Origin: Platerodrilus igneus
Lineage: Eukaryota; Arthropoda; Insecta; Coleoptera; Lycidae
NCBI GenBank assembly: GCA_036346225.1
Contig: JARFIW010000500.1
Span: 3,658,001-3,722,000 of the forward strand
Reading direction: 5' to 3'
DNA: 64,000 bases
Part shown: one piece after another, positions 30,861 to 42,200 of the stretch
Layout of the letters: each line of letters opens with the position of its first letter
Numbering within the stretch: position 1 is the first letter of the stretch
Translations under genes and position numbers: made by a program
The notes under the pieces: generated by a model
Seen by the model: only the letters and a program-made list of their open reading frames with translations
Databases searched by the model: none
Told to the model about the DNA's origin: nothing

Positions 30861-32972
30861 GGTCCTATCTTACATCAAGAACGTGCCTTTGTATTTTTAG
30901 ATGATATCTTAGTTATCTCAAGTTCTTTCGATGAACATATCGCCACATTAGATGAAGTTGCAGAACGTTTAAATGCAGCAGGTTTTAAGATAAACTGGGA
31001 AAAGTCTCAATTTTGTCGTTCTTCCCTCACATTTCTTGGTTTTATTGTCGATGGGACTGGCTTACGAGCCGATCCTGCTAAAGTTGATGCCATTACTAAA
31101 TTTAAAACACCTAAAACTGTTACCGAAATCAAACGTTTAATTGGAATGATTAGCTATTATCGCATTTTTCTACCCAATCTTTCAACTATATCTGCACCCA
31201 TTACCGCTTTAATTAAAAATAAAAAGAAATCCCAAACTATCGAGTGGAATTTAGAATCCCAACAGGCTTTCGAACAAATTAAAACATTAATCACTTCAGC
31301 ACCTATCTTAATCTCTCCAAATTTCGATGATAAGTTTTTTATACAAACCGATGCCTCACTTACTGGGTTAGGTGCAATGTTATTCCAGGTAAGCAATGGT
31401 TTAGAACATCCAATCGCATATGCGAGCCGTGCCTTAACTTCTGCCGAACAAAAATACTCTGCTACCGAACGAGAATTATTGGGCGTTATCTTTGGCATCG
31501 AGAAATTTAGAGGATATGTCGAAGGTACACACTTTACCGTAATCACTGACTGTGCAGCTCTCACGTGGCTTAATAACTTGAAACAACCCGCAGGTCGTTT
31601 GGCAAGATGGAACTTGCGTATATCTCAATTTACTTTTGATGTTAGGCATAGGCCTGGCAAATTAAATATCGTACCTGATGCGTTATCTCGAGATGTTGTT
31701 TCTCTAAACCTTCCAAATTTAATTCTGGATACCTGGTACCTCAATATGATTAAAAAAGTTTCCGATAATCCCGACAAATTTCCTACCTTTCGAGTAACTA
31801 ATAATAGACTGTATAAATTTGTATCCTCGTCCCCACATAAAATATCGAATATACCTGAATGGAAACTGGTCGTGCCCACTGCAAATCGCAGTGAGGTGCT
31901 CAAATTATGTCACGACGATCCCATTGCTGCACACCTTGGTGTTACAAAAACTCTCGCGAAAATATCTAAATTGTATTACTGGCCCACACTTAAGCAATCT
32001 GTTTGTCGCTACATAAAAAGCTGCAAAATTTGTGGTTCCCATAAGAGTTCACAAGATGCTCGTCCCGGTTTAATGGGTAACTTTAAGCGTGTATCTTATC
32101 CCTTTCAATTAATATCGCTTGACTTATTAGGACCTCTCCCTCGATCGAAAAGAGGCAATCAATATCTTTTAGTCGTTACCGATTGGTTTTCTAAATTTGT
32201 TATGGTACAACCCTTACGTAAAGCTACTTCCGCAGCAATAATTAAATTTCTAGAACAGAATGTCTTTCTTATCTTTGGTGTCCCCCAGATTATCCTTTGT
32301 GACAATGGTGCACAATTTATCTCTAAAGATTTTCAGAATTTCGTTAAAAGTTACAAAGTACAAAAAATTTGGTTTAACGCAAAATATCACCCCCAAGTAA
32401 ACCCTACCGAGAGAGTAAATCGAGTGTTAATTACCGCTATCTCTTCCTATATTAATTCAGACCATACCACATGGGATGAACATATCTTTGAAATTGCTCA
32501 AGCTTTACGTACATCTAAACACGAAGCAACCCAATTCACTCCGTCTTTTCTTGTTTTTGGAAGATATACCCCAATCGATGGGAGTTACTATGGGTTAGTG
32601 CCTGACGATACTAACGTAATTGAATTTGACGATAAAGTACGTTGGGACAAAGACCAACAGTCACTACCTTCTATCTTTAACGACGTTAGAAAAAATTTGT
32701 TAAAAGCTTACGAAAAGAGTAAGGACCATTATAACTTACGTAAACGAAATATTTCCTTTGCCTTGGGCGAACAAGTTTGGAAGAAGACCTATGTCTTATC
32801 GGATGCATCTAAGAAATTTTCTTCAAAATTAGCCCCTAAATTCATTCTTTGTCAAGTCACTCGTGTTATTAGTCCCCTTATCTACGAACTTCAGGATACT
32901 GAAGGAAAACGCCAAGGCAGGTGGCATATTAAAGACCTTAAGCCATTCTCTGCCGACCCAAATGCTAATTAA
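30790..32972 (+). CDS. Gypsy reverse transcriptase C-terminal half, RNase H and integrase (about 723 codons open)
   Basis: Long uninterrupted frame. RT catalytic FLDDILV at about 30893-30913. RNase H: FIQTDASLTGLGAML, TERELLGVIFGIEKF, ITDCAALTWLNN and RHRPGKLNIVPDALSR. Integrase: zinc-binding H..H (AHLGVTKTL)..CKICGSH, catalytic SLDLLGPLPR, ILCDNGAQFISKDF and YHPQVNPTERVNRVL (E in PTERVNR). C-terminal chromatin-proximal domain GRWHIKDLKPF. This part would be functional if the upstream frame were intact; disconnected from gag by the breaks above. Members of this family copy RNA into cDNA and insert it at staggered sites. Confidence 0.88.
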
Positions 32973-34640
32973 GTTTTTCACGTTCCATTCTCCTCACGAT
33001 TTTCCTAATATTTTTCTGTTTTCACCATCAATTAGTATCTTTAATTACTTATTCCTTCTCTTATACACCTACGTTTTATACGTTTAACTCATTTACCTTA
33101 AACCCTTTGCTTCTGGTTGACTTTTCCTTGACCATACCGTTACTCATATATCACTTCATTCTCTACACCCCCAAATATAACCCTGTCGTTTTATTTAATC
33201 AACCCTCGAAATTTTCCTACTGCATATTGTTCGGTCTTTAGTATTTCTCTTATATGGTTTAATTGTGTGGTAATTGTCGTAACTTTGGTTGTAATAACTC
33301 ATTGAATTTTTATGATTGGTTTTAGCTGATGTTGAGTGAATGCTTTCTTCTTTGGGCTCACATAGAACATGCGCAGTCTATGCCATTGAAAGAAATAGTC
33401 CATATTCGCAGTTGCAAAAGCTAGGATTGTCTATTCCATGTGTTTTTCTTCTGAATTATTGCAGTCGCCCACATTATACTGAATCATTATTCCCTTCTTT
33501 TTCTACTAAATCTACATAACTTATAAACATTTTTTTTTTCGTTGTTTTTTATTGAACTTTGTGGTGAGGTGCTATTGCTTTTTATTGTTATCTTATTAAA
33601 TTCCCGGTTGTTTTAGCATATTGGGACAGTGTATCTGTATTTAACTGCTTATAATTGGGCATTTTTGTGTGTTTAGGGTGCTACCGTTTTGAAAAACTAC
33701 CTTAAAACAGTTGTTTTTGTGTGTTTGTATCTATAATGATACTTGTAAGTTGTTGTGTCAACTTTTGTCTGATTTTCTTATCGTAGTTGAAGCACTCGTT
33801 AGGAAAATGATCGTACTAGTTCTCTTTGGAGTCTAGTGAATTTTAAAAATGTGTATATCTTATCTTGTCGGATTAATATCGCAGGTGGTCCTTCAGACTG
33901 CGCTGTGTTTTATAGGGACAACTCTCTACTTTCTCTCGGACGCTTGTCCAAAAACTATACTTTTTCTTAACCCGCTATCTCCGCTATGCCTTATTCTTCT
34001 CTCGGTGGACCTGTTCTTGTCCCGGAACACCCGTCTGCCACATAAGAATGATGTTCCCTCATTCCGAGCTGCTGACCACACTGGTTGGTTGAGTAGCGCT
34101 TTGCTATCCACCTTTCCCTCTGTCGCTTTTGCTCAATGCGAGCCCTTCCTCTACTTTCTTCTACCTGGAGGTGCCTCTTATGCACTCCAAAACCAACCTC
34201 CTTCTTTTACCTTTCCTATTTCTACTGCCTTTTCATTTCTGTTAGTCACCGTGTGGTTGCGCGGGAGGTTTCCACAGACACCTGGACCATGTCTCTGCGA
34301 ATCTTTCGTGGGGTCATGCGGTGCCGCTGTCAGTGCATAGGCTCTGGCAGTGAAGGTATGTATGAGTGTGTGAATGTGTGAGTGAATGTGTATATCGTTA
34401 TATACCGAGTGGATATCGGGTGATAGTTCACCGATATCGATCAACGCTGGGTGCAGGAATGCACCCAAAGGTCTTTGCCGGTCCCCCGTGCTGTTCTTGC
34501 GAACGGACCTGCTTCACAGGTTTCTCTTTTTAGAGGGCACGGGTCAATCCCATTTAAACGGCTCTACTGGAGCCACTCTTTTGTTGTTATCATTGTCTTG
34601 GGTAATAACTAGGCCAATATCTTTGTCTTCTTTATTATCT
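32973..34640 (+). other. Non-coding 3' tail of the Gypsy element
   Basis: No env gene is visible. A 163-codon ATG frame (33849-34340) has no similarity I recognise, is cysteine- and serine-rich and overlaps frames in the other direction; I treat it as chance. GATATCGGGTGATAGTTCACCGATATCGATC at 34412-34442 forms a short hairpin. Confidence 0.5.
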
Positions 34641-34649
34641 TCGATAATA

Positions 34650-35035
34650 CCCCTTAGGTTTAATATCGTTATCTTATTGATTACCTTTAATAATAACTTT
34701 AGTTTATTATCGTTATCTTACTGACTACCGTTAGTAATAATTTTGGTTTAATTTATCGTTATCTTACCGACTACCGTTAGGAAGGACTTCGACTTATTTC
34801 GCGTTATCTTACCGGTTATCTTTAGTAATAACTTCTGTTTAAATTCATGTTACCTACTATCTCTTATAATCACTTTAACTTAATATCGTGTTATCTTATT
34901 GAGTATCTCAAAAAAAATATATAACTAAAGCTTAATACCGTTATCTTATTCATTACCTTTGAGGATAACAACTTAAGCTTAATATCTTTACCTTATCTAT
35001 TATCTTTAACATCAATTTGAGATCTTATCTTATCT
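34650..35035 (+). repeat. Degenerate minisatellite, about 50-60-bp unit, within the Gypsy tail
   Basis: About seven units starting TTAATATCGTTATCTTA followed by CT(A/T)CC.TTAGTAATAAC.TT. Copies start near 34660, 34700, 34755, 34803, 34883, 34935 and 34978. 35036-35684 is unique sequence up to the right LTR. Confidence 0.7.
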
Positions 35036-35684
35036 TTTATCGTCCTAACGTGTGGTATATATGACCAGACGTGGGAATTATTTTTCCTGAAAATTAAGTG
35101 AAAAGCTAACCCAATTTAGAAATGTAATTTGTCAGGTTAGCATATAAGGATTTAGTAGGCGGTACTTTTGGTAAATTTGTGGATTCACAACTGTGTCATG
35201 GACAAGTTAAATGTGCATCGGAGGAAACCAAAGTACCAGTAACAAAATTTGCCAGAGTGCAAGGTGACGCACTCTCATGAACATTTTTAAATTTGGGCAC
35301 TTCTTGCCAAAAAAGAAGAATAGTTTGATGCGACACTCATGTGTGTTTGCATATAAGAACTCTATGTTAGCTTTAGTTAGATAAGTTTAGATAGGTTAGG
35401 CGACTTGTCGCACCCGTTTTAGTTTAAGTAGTGTTTCATGCTCCCCGACAAATTTGTGCTGTCGGTAATTAGTGTAGTCACAGACTATCGGGCTACCTAT
35501 TCCGTTTCCTGGTACTTCGGTAGACGTGTTATCGGTCGAAAAACCAGGTGGCGCCTTATATAAACATTTTGTAGGTTTTAAGTTAGGGTTTATGTAGGGT
35601 AGTTAGGACTTAGATTTTAAGCTGTTACTGTGCTAACAGACTTTTTCTTTTTTTAAGTTTTTTCTTTTGTGGCTTTGTCGCGAT

Positions 35685-36489
35685 TGTTACGTGCAAATCG
35701 AATTTGCACTTTAACATTTTATGTTAGGTTTAGTTTTCTTGATGTACGGAAGTTTCCCGCCATATTTTCAAATACGCAAGACGCGGGAACATTTTTAAAT
35801 AGACTGGGCGGTGCTTCCGGCGCGTCATAGTAGTGAGTTTGCGTAGTGTTTTTATCCCTAGAGGGTTAGGACAATAGTAAAAAAAGAGTGGGGTCGTGTT
35901 TCCGTGACGCCCTGGAATCGAGGCTGTTTCCTTTCTACCTTCAAGTGTGACAGTTGTGCCGGGTGTGATACCTTATCGTATCTATGTAGATTCCCTTGTC
36001 TCAGTTATCTTGTTGTCGTTCCTAATTAACCTGTTCCTGTCTTTTCCCTACATAGATAGGTTAAATTTTGCAGCACCTCGAGGCCATTGGAGCAGCCCAC
36101 GCCCGATGTCCAGCTCTACCCGCAGCAGCGGTGCCGAGGCTACCGTAGCGTGATTTCCTGCCGGTTACCGGATCCTTCACGTGAGTAGATTCTCTAAATT
36201 TTATTGTTTTAATTTTATGTAAATTTTCCTAATTACGGCGCAATATAAATTGTCGATGACGTCATGGTGTTTGGCTACGTGAAACCTGTAAAAGGGGTTT
36301 GCATTACCGGCCGCCAGGGCGTAGCATCGCTTTTAACCATTGCGCTTGCGCGATGTATCTTTTGAACTTTGGTAACTGTATTACAGGCTTTTAAGAGCCA
36401 TCTATCGCCATTTCAATGTACCACCATCTAAGTGTAATATTTTGTAAACTGTTTTACCGACCAGATAAACATTCAAATGTAGTGTAACA
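35685..36489 (+). repeat. Gypsy right LTR (805 bp)
   Basis: Over 99% identical to the left LTR; length differences fall in homopolymers (extra T, G and AA) and the two substitutions are near 36056 and 36198. Confidence 0.93.
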
Positions 36490-37194
36490 AGTTCTTAATG
36501 AAATGGAAACGGTATTAACATAGACATACATACATAATACATACATAAAACTGAAGTACCAGTATGTAAAGAAAGGGGAAATAAGTCAATAACCAGAATA
36601 CAAATAGGAAACGAAGACTTACAAGAGATTAAGGAGTTCTGCTACCTAGAAAGCCAAATACCACAAGATGGGAAAAGTGTAAAATATATAAAACAAAGAT
36701 TAGCACAAGGTAGTGCTACATTTAATAAGAAAAAGAAACTACCATGTTTAAAGATAACAAACAAAGAAATAAGGAAAATATTGCTAAAAGCATGTGTCGA
36801 GCATAGCACTGAATAGCTATGAAATCTGGACGGTAGGAGAAGCAGACAGGAAAGATAGAAGGCTTTAAAATGTGATGCTTCAGACGTTTGAATATATATA
36901 GAGACAAAGTTAAGAACAAAGAGCTTTTAAAAATGGTGGACGAAAAAGCAAATATGTGGAAAACAGTGAAAAATAGGATGATAGGAAACATACTAAGGCA
37001 TGAGGAAGTAGTGCGGATTATATTAGAAGCAGAAAAAGGAAGAAAGGGAGGTAGACCTAGATTAGACTATTGCACACAGTGAAAGATGTAGGCTGTAAGA
37101 ATTTCAGGGAAATGTGTAGGTTAGCTTAAGTAGAAGTCAAAAGAAGTACGTATCTAAGCAGTTCAAGGACAAAAAAGTCAATGATGAAAAAGTA

Positions 37195-37485
37195 ATGGTA
37201 TTTAAACCCGATGATTATAATAAACAGTTACAGGTGTTGGGTTTGCAATATTCTCAACAAATGTTGATTGCGCGAAATGAGTATTTGGAAAACTATTGGT
37301 TGAGCAAATGTCTAAGTGGTGGGATCTTGGTAGCCGTCGGGTTGCTTAATCCACTTCGCATACCACAGAATATCGGTAAAGTAGGGTATATTTTAGAAAA
37401 CAATTCAAGAGGGAAAATTGCAAAAGAGCACGAGGATGTACTGTATTTAGCAAAAAAAGCAGTTGCTATGTTTGAAGACAGCTAA
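37195..37485 (+). CDS. Unrecognised 96-codon ORF between LINE and DNA-transposon sequence
   Basis: ATG to TAA without interruption: MVFKPDDYNKQLQVLGLQYS and later GGILVAVGLLNPLRIPQNIG, ending AKKAVAMFEDS. Mixed hydrophilic and hydrophobic composition with no low complexity, looking more like a real protein than neighbouring chance frames. It lies directly after an RTE 3' end, and bases 37486-37535 again resemble RTE sequence (KKLLKIYVWSTVL), so it may be captured or retro-transposed sequence. No domain recognised. Confidence 0.35.
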   Translation: MVFKPDDYNKQLQVLGLQYSQQMLIARNEYLENYWLSKCLSGGILVAVGLLNPLRIPQNIGKVGYILENNSRGKIAKEHEDVLYLAKKAVAMFEDS

Positions 37486-37540
37486 CGTAAAAACAAGAAA
37501 GAAGTTGTTGAAAATATATGTGTGGAGCACAGTGCTACGT

Positions 37541-38443
37541 GCAGTTCCTGCATTTGAATATTACCGTTCTTACTTAATCAAATTTCACATTCCTTACTTT
37601 ATTCACAGACATTTGAGTATTTATTAACGATTTCGACAGCCTTCTCAATTTAAACGATTGCTTATCCATCCCCCTGCTGGGTTCTATTCCACTCAAGTAA
37701 AAAAGGTCTGCATAATATAACTATGAATCCATTTAAATCGCATCTTCCCTCGAAAACACCCATGTGTAGATTAAATAATATTAATGGTATTTTCCTTAAA
37801 ACATCCATATGCGGATAGGGGAACCAGAAAACTAAATGAATCGAAATTATTTTGGAATGCCTTTCGGTAACCTCGTACTTCAAAATTTATTATATTATTT
37901 TGACAAACGAAACTACAGCCCTTAATTGGAAACCTAGTTAACGCTTTATCCAATAGAACGGGTTGTAACGTTCTAAAGTACAACGAATATACATCAAGGT
38001 ATGTAGATACGAGATAAGAAATATATACAGCCAAATTTGTGGAACTTTGAAGGACGCGTAGAATAGTTTGTCTAACTTCCCGCATTGAAATTATAGAAAC
38101 GTAACATTAACCAATTAGTAATTTGTATTAAGTAAGGTGTAGGGATAAACAAACCAGACATTTTAATGAATCGAAATTCGAAAATAACCTTGATAAAACA
38201 TTACATAAAATTATTGTAGTATTTAAGAAAGCGCCATTGATGATAATGAACACCACATTTTTAATGCTATATTAAAATAGGATATATTTAAAGTATTTAA
38301 AATTATAGTTGATAGATAAGCAACCATTTAAATTGAAAAAGTAATCGAAATCGTTAATTAAATACTCAAATGACTGTGAATAAAGTAAGGAATGTGAAAT
38401 TTAATTAATTAAGAATGGAAATACTCAAATGCAGGAAATTCAC
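37541..38443. mobile_element. Non-autonomous DNA transposon with about 110-bp inverted ends
   Basis: 37541-37650 (TTCCTGCATTTGAATATTAC...TTTCACATTCCTTACTTTATTCACAG...) is the reverse complement, about 85% by eye, of 38335-38443 (CTGTGAATAAAGTAAGGAATGTGAAATTT...AAATGCAGGAA). The interior has no convincing gene; the - strand frame 37771-38085 looks like chance. No clear target duplication. Confidence 0.7.
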
Positions 38444-38449
38444 GTAACA

Positions 38450-39276
38450 AATTCACAGTTGTAAATTTATTTAGAACAGATAGGAATCCTTAATTTATAA
38501 AACGCTTTACTTGCACATTCAGACATTGTTTATGAAGATCACCTGCAGTGCTTATAGTTTCCAAAATTAATTTAAATTGTATATCTTTTCTTATCAACCA
38601 TATGCAATTGTAAATGTTCGAACATTTCCACTACTTACATTACTATTTTTGTAAATAACTACTGCATTTGTTATTTAGTCCTCTTTGTTTTATGTTCAGT
38701 TGATAGAGGTTATCTTTATGTTTACTTTAATATAAATTTCAAACTTTACTTCTTGTTATAGACAATTGAATTTTGAATTTTGAACATGGAGCTGTAATAT
38801 TGTGTTGCACTAACACACGTTGTTATGGCTCTTGAATGTTATTATGTTATGTAATATATAAACAATTAAACATTGCAGATTTTAGTGTACTAACTTGTAT
38901 TTGAATTTTCTTTGTTTGTATTTGTTTACTATATGAATACTACCCAATTGTGTTTGAAGATTGATTAATGCTAAATATTTCTTCCCTATTAAAAGTTTTA
39001 ATTGTGCATTGTCATTGTATAATTTTTTATTTTACTTAAACTAATGCCATATTATTAAAAGTAAACACGTGCAAATAAATTTGTTTCTGGCACTATATTT
39101 AATATTTATTAATAATTCATTGGTTGAAATACTAGTGGCTTTGAATTAATTATTAACACTATCGAATTTAGTGCTAAAATAAATTTATCTGCATGCGTTA
39201 TTGTAATTGTAAAAAATCATTTAAATTTGATCTTGAATAGAGAGCTAATTCCACAATTAGTTTACACCAACTCATC
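38450..39276 (+). promoter_or_regulatory. Upstream region and probable 5' leader of ndufs4
   Basis: AT-rich, no repeat recognised. The promoter of ndufs4 must lie here or further upstream, but I cannot point to a convincing TATA or initiator. Confidence 0.3.
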
Positions 39277-39296
39277 ATGGCCTTGTTTCAGAATGC
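39277..39296 (+). CDS. ndufs4: ndufs4 exon 1 (coding part)
   Basis: ATG GCC TTG TTT CAG AAT GC. Among nearby GT donors only the one at 39297 gives the phase needed by exon 2; the next ones lie after an in-frame TAG. The donor GTTTTA is not strong, so a different first exon is possible. Confidence 0.6.
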
Positions 39297-42200
39297 GTTT
39301 TAGGTGGTAGATCTAGTCCAGTTTTTACTCTATGGTTATATAGGCTACAACTGTAATTGTAACCTAACCCTACTTTGTCAGCTGTTTATATTTGACATTT
39401 GTCTGATTTATATAACATTGTTTGAAGTATTATATTTTTATGAAAAGGGGTGGTTTATCATTATGAGTTTTGCTGTTGTTCGTTCTGTAGTTTTAGCTCG
39501 AACATATTTGCACCCGTATGTTGTAGCTTTGTTTGTATCTTTACATCTCTAATATGGTAACATAATTTTATTTCTAGACTATGTGTTAGTTTATCAACCA
39601 ATGGAGCAAGATTTAAAAATGATAAAGGAACTAATAAGTCAATGGAGGCAAATTTAATAAAAAACGAAGTAGCAGTTCTAAGTCCTGATCAATTAGAGCA
39701 GCTTCGTCTACATGAAGGATATATAGACATTCAAGAACCGGTAAGAAATTTTCTGAGAAAAATGCTACTTTACGTTAATTTGTGTAAGGCATAGTTATGG
39801 TTTTTAAATAATGCAGGTCATCCATTTGTTCTTGCAATTCAAATTTTTTGGGATTCGTGGGTGTATGCTTAATTTATTTGGTTTAACGGACTGGCATTTG
39901 TATTTATAAGTATTATTTCAAATTTATTACAATTAAAAACAGGAATTTTAAGAGCTTTTTAAAAAGAGGTACAAGAGGTTTTGTTTCATATTATTTTCAA
40001 AGTTGGATTTTCAATTTTAGAACTAATTACTATGTGTTGAATGTGTGATGTTACACATACTAATTCGAAAAATTATGACGAAATAAATATTTGATAGTAA
40101 CAAAGCATTCAGTATTTTATCAAGAATGTTCAAAGCATGCATTTGCTTTGGCATTTTCGTTACTTTGACTATATTTTGATTATTTGGTTTAAAAGTCTAA
40201 GTGATGCAGTAAATTACTCTTAAAGCGTTTGTTTGTTCTTCTACAAATAGTAATCTTCACTCCTTTAATATCTGATGTGTGTAAAGTGGATAGTGTTTGC
40301 TGATAAGCAGTATAATGAAATGGTAGTGTGTGAATTATTGTGGATCATGGAAGAATGTACCTATGTTTGAAGATGATCGTATTACAAATACATAATAAGA
40401 TAATCCAAGTTGATTCTGATGGGCTTCTCAGTACAATTGTAAAGATGATCATTATCATTTTTACCATTTTTGTTTACTTCTAACAGTGTTAACTTTGTCA
40501 CTGCTTGGTGAAATATACCAACTACAGGGTTTGCATTAATGCTTGACATGCGTGGCCATCGTCCATATGTAACCTTATATGGGATTTTGCAATGTTTTAC
40601 CCGAATGACTACTTTGGCCAGGAAGCGAGTTTTTTACCTGAAAATTTTGAATTTTGCCAATCCCTTGCTGTTCCAAGCAAGGTAGTAATCTTCAATGTGC
40701 GTGACAACACTCACACATTGGATTTCTATTTTATCTCTCATCCGAATGAGGGCATATATTTGTGAAAAATGCTCACCTAACATTTTTCAAGCGGTCCGTG
40801 TCAGTAATCGAACTGTAGACTTTCGTCTTATTAGTTACACATGAACTAACTAGAAGTCACAGAGCCGCCCTTGCATATCTTACCGTTCGAATTTATTCTC
40901 GAACTCAGTCCTTTCTCTTCTGCTTGTAACATTTCGCATATAGGCAAGTACTAAACTGCTATATGTTCGATGTATTGCAGCGATCCAGGCGTAAATATGT
41001 AGTCGACTTGTTTATCGGTCCGCGCCGTCATGCGTGTGGGGTTCAAGGCGTCTGCCCGATGTACTTGATCCATTATTCTTGTATCAGATGTAGTCAACTA
41101 AAGACGAATATTGAAGACAATCAGCAAGATAAACAAGGTCTATAAAATGGTTCGTAAGCATGACAATATGGTGTCTTTATAGAGAATAATTTATTTGAAT
41201 TTTTAGCAAGTAGTTTCATCTATAAGTTTCACCTTTACAATAAATATGTAATGAATTTCTGAATTGATTAGCATAATTTTGGGCCGTATAGAAGTCGATA
41301 AACTTTGGAGATGTTGTTTCATTCGTTCGTAATGTAGCTAGGTTGGCACGTGGTTGCAATCTGCAGGTGTTGTAAGTCTCTGAACACTTCAGTGCGGTGA
41401 GTACGCTATTATTTGTTGTATCAAACACCGACCTAAACAAGAATTAAGCTTATTGTGCAACATGTCGACTTAGAGGATACATAATTTCCTAAATGATTTT
41501 TTTAAAAATTCAATACATTTCTACCAATTAAATATATTAAAGTTTTCTGTTAAACGATTTTAAAATTGTAGCATATTTTCATATACTAAGGTGTAAAAGC
41601 TTTCCTATTAAAATAAATTGTGCCACAGAATATATATAAAATAATTTGCTTAACGATTTAAAAATAGTTTTAGTGTTTTGAATACAGAATTAGAAAGTTT
41701 CCAGTAAAAATAAAATCACCTTATTTAGAATATGTTAAATAATCTGGATAAATTTTTTGTATTAATTGTTAAATTTAAATACTTGATTAGGGCACATTTT
41801 TGGTTTAACATCTGTCAGATAAACATCTGCACTTGCATGTTTACTCAAACAAGTTAAATGTATGTCGTACAAATGAATTGTATGATAAGCTAATCTTTGA
41901 CTTATCCTTGTGAGCCGAGAACAAAGATCTTTGCTTGAAGCATTTGTTTAATGTAATGAAATATTATTTTTATGATGGGCTTCGCCCATTAGTAACTGCT
42001 AACTTGTCAATTTAGCATCGATAAGACCTTTTCACTTCATGTTCTTATAATTTTGGTTGTCTTTAATTTACTTGATTTATTTTTTTGTATATACAAGAAC
42101 TCGAAATAACTTTATTACTTATCTGCAAACTAAGGTAATAGTTTTATTTCTGAAATTCTAGTTACAATGTTTAAGTGTTAAAGAAACACAGTTATGTTGT

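Larger units (their letters stand above)
27165..36489 (+). mobile_element. Complete Gypsy (Ty3-like) LTR retrotransposon, young, target duplication AGTT
   Basis: LTRs 27165-27965 and 35685-36489 differ by two substitutions and four single-base length changes. AGTT flanks both sides (27161-27164, 36490-36493) and the host LINE reads through when the element is removed. Order: LTR, primer-binding site, leader, gag, protease, RT, RNase H, integrase, then a 2.7-kb non-coding tail. Integrase downstream of RNase H marks Gypsy. Despite near-identical LTRs, gag and pol each carry breaks. Confidence 0.93.
25200..37190 (+). mobile_element. RTE LINE relic, split by a solo LTR and by a full Gypsy element
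   Basis: LINE pieces at 25200-26369, 27022-27164 and 36490-37190 are collinear. The first matches the reverse complement of the 5' part of the LINE at 50100-50390, then skips the endonuclease (junction near 25560) and enters the reverse transcriptase. Across the solo LTR the reading resumes at YIEEAMNTVKCRQTFGI, and across the Gypsy element LEAV continues into LNEMET. The tail has EIKEFCYLESQIPQDGK and ends near a GATGATG-type 3' end at about 37180. Confidence 0.75.

Noticed and set aside
33849..34340. 163-codon ATG frame in the Gypsy tail, considered as an envelope-like gene
   Set aside because: No signal peptide plus transmembrane layout of an envelope, no recognisable motif, and the opposite strand is equally open.
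39304..39552. 82-codon hydrophobic frame that looks like a membrane protein
   Set aside because: It falls in ndufs4 intron 1, does not start with ATG at a plausible position, and its hydrophobicity follows from T-rich sequence.
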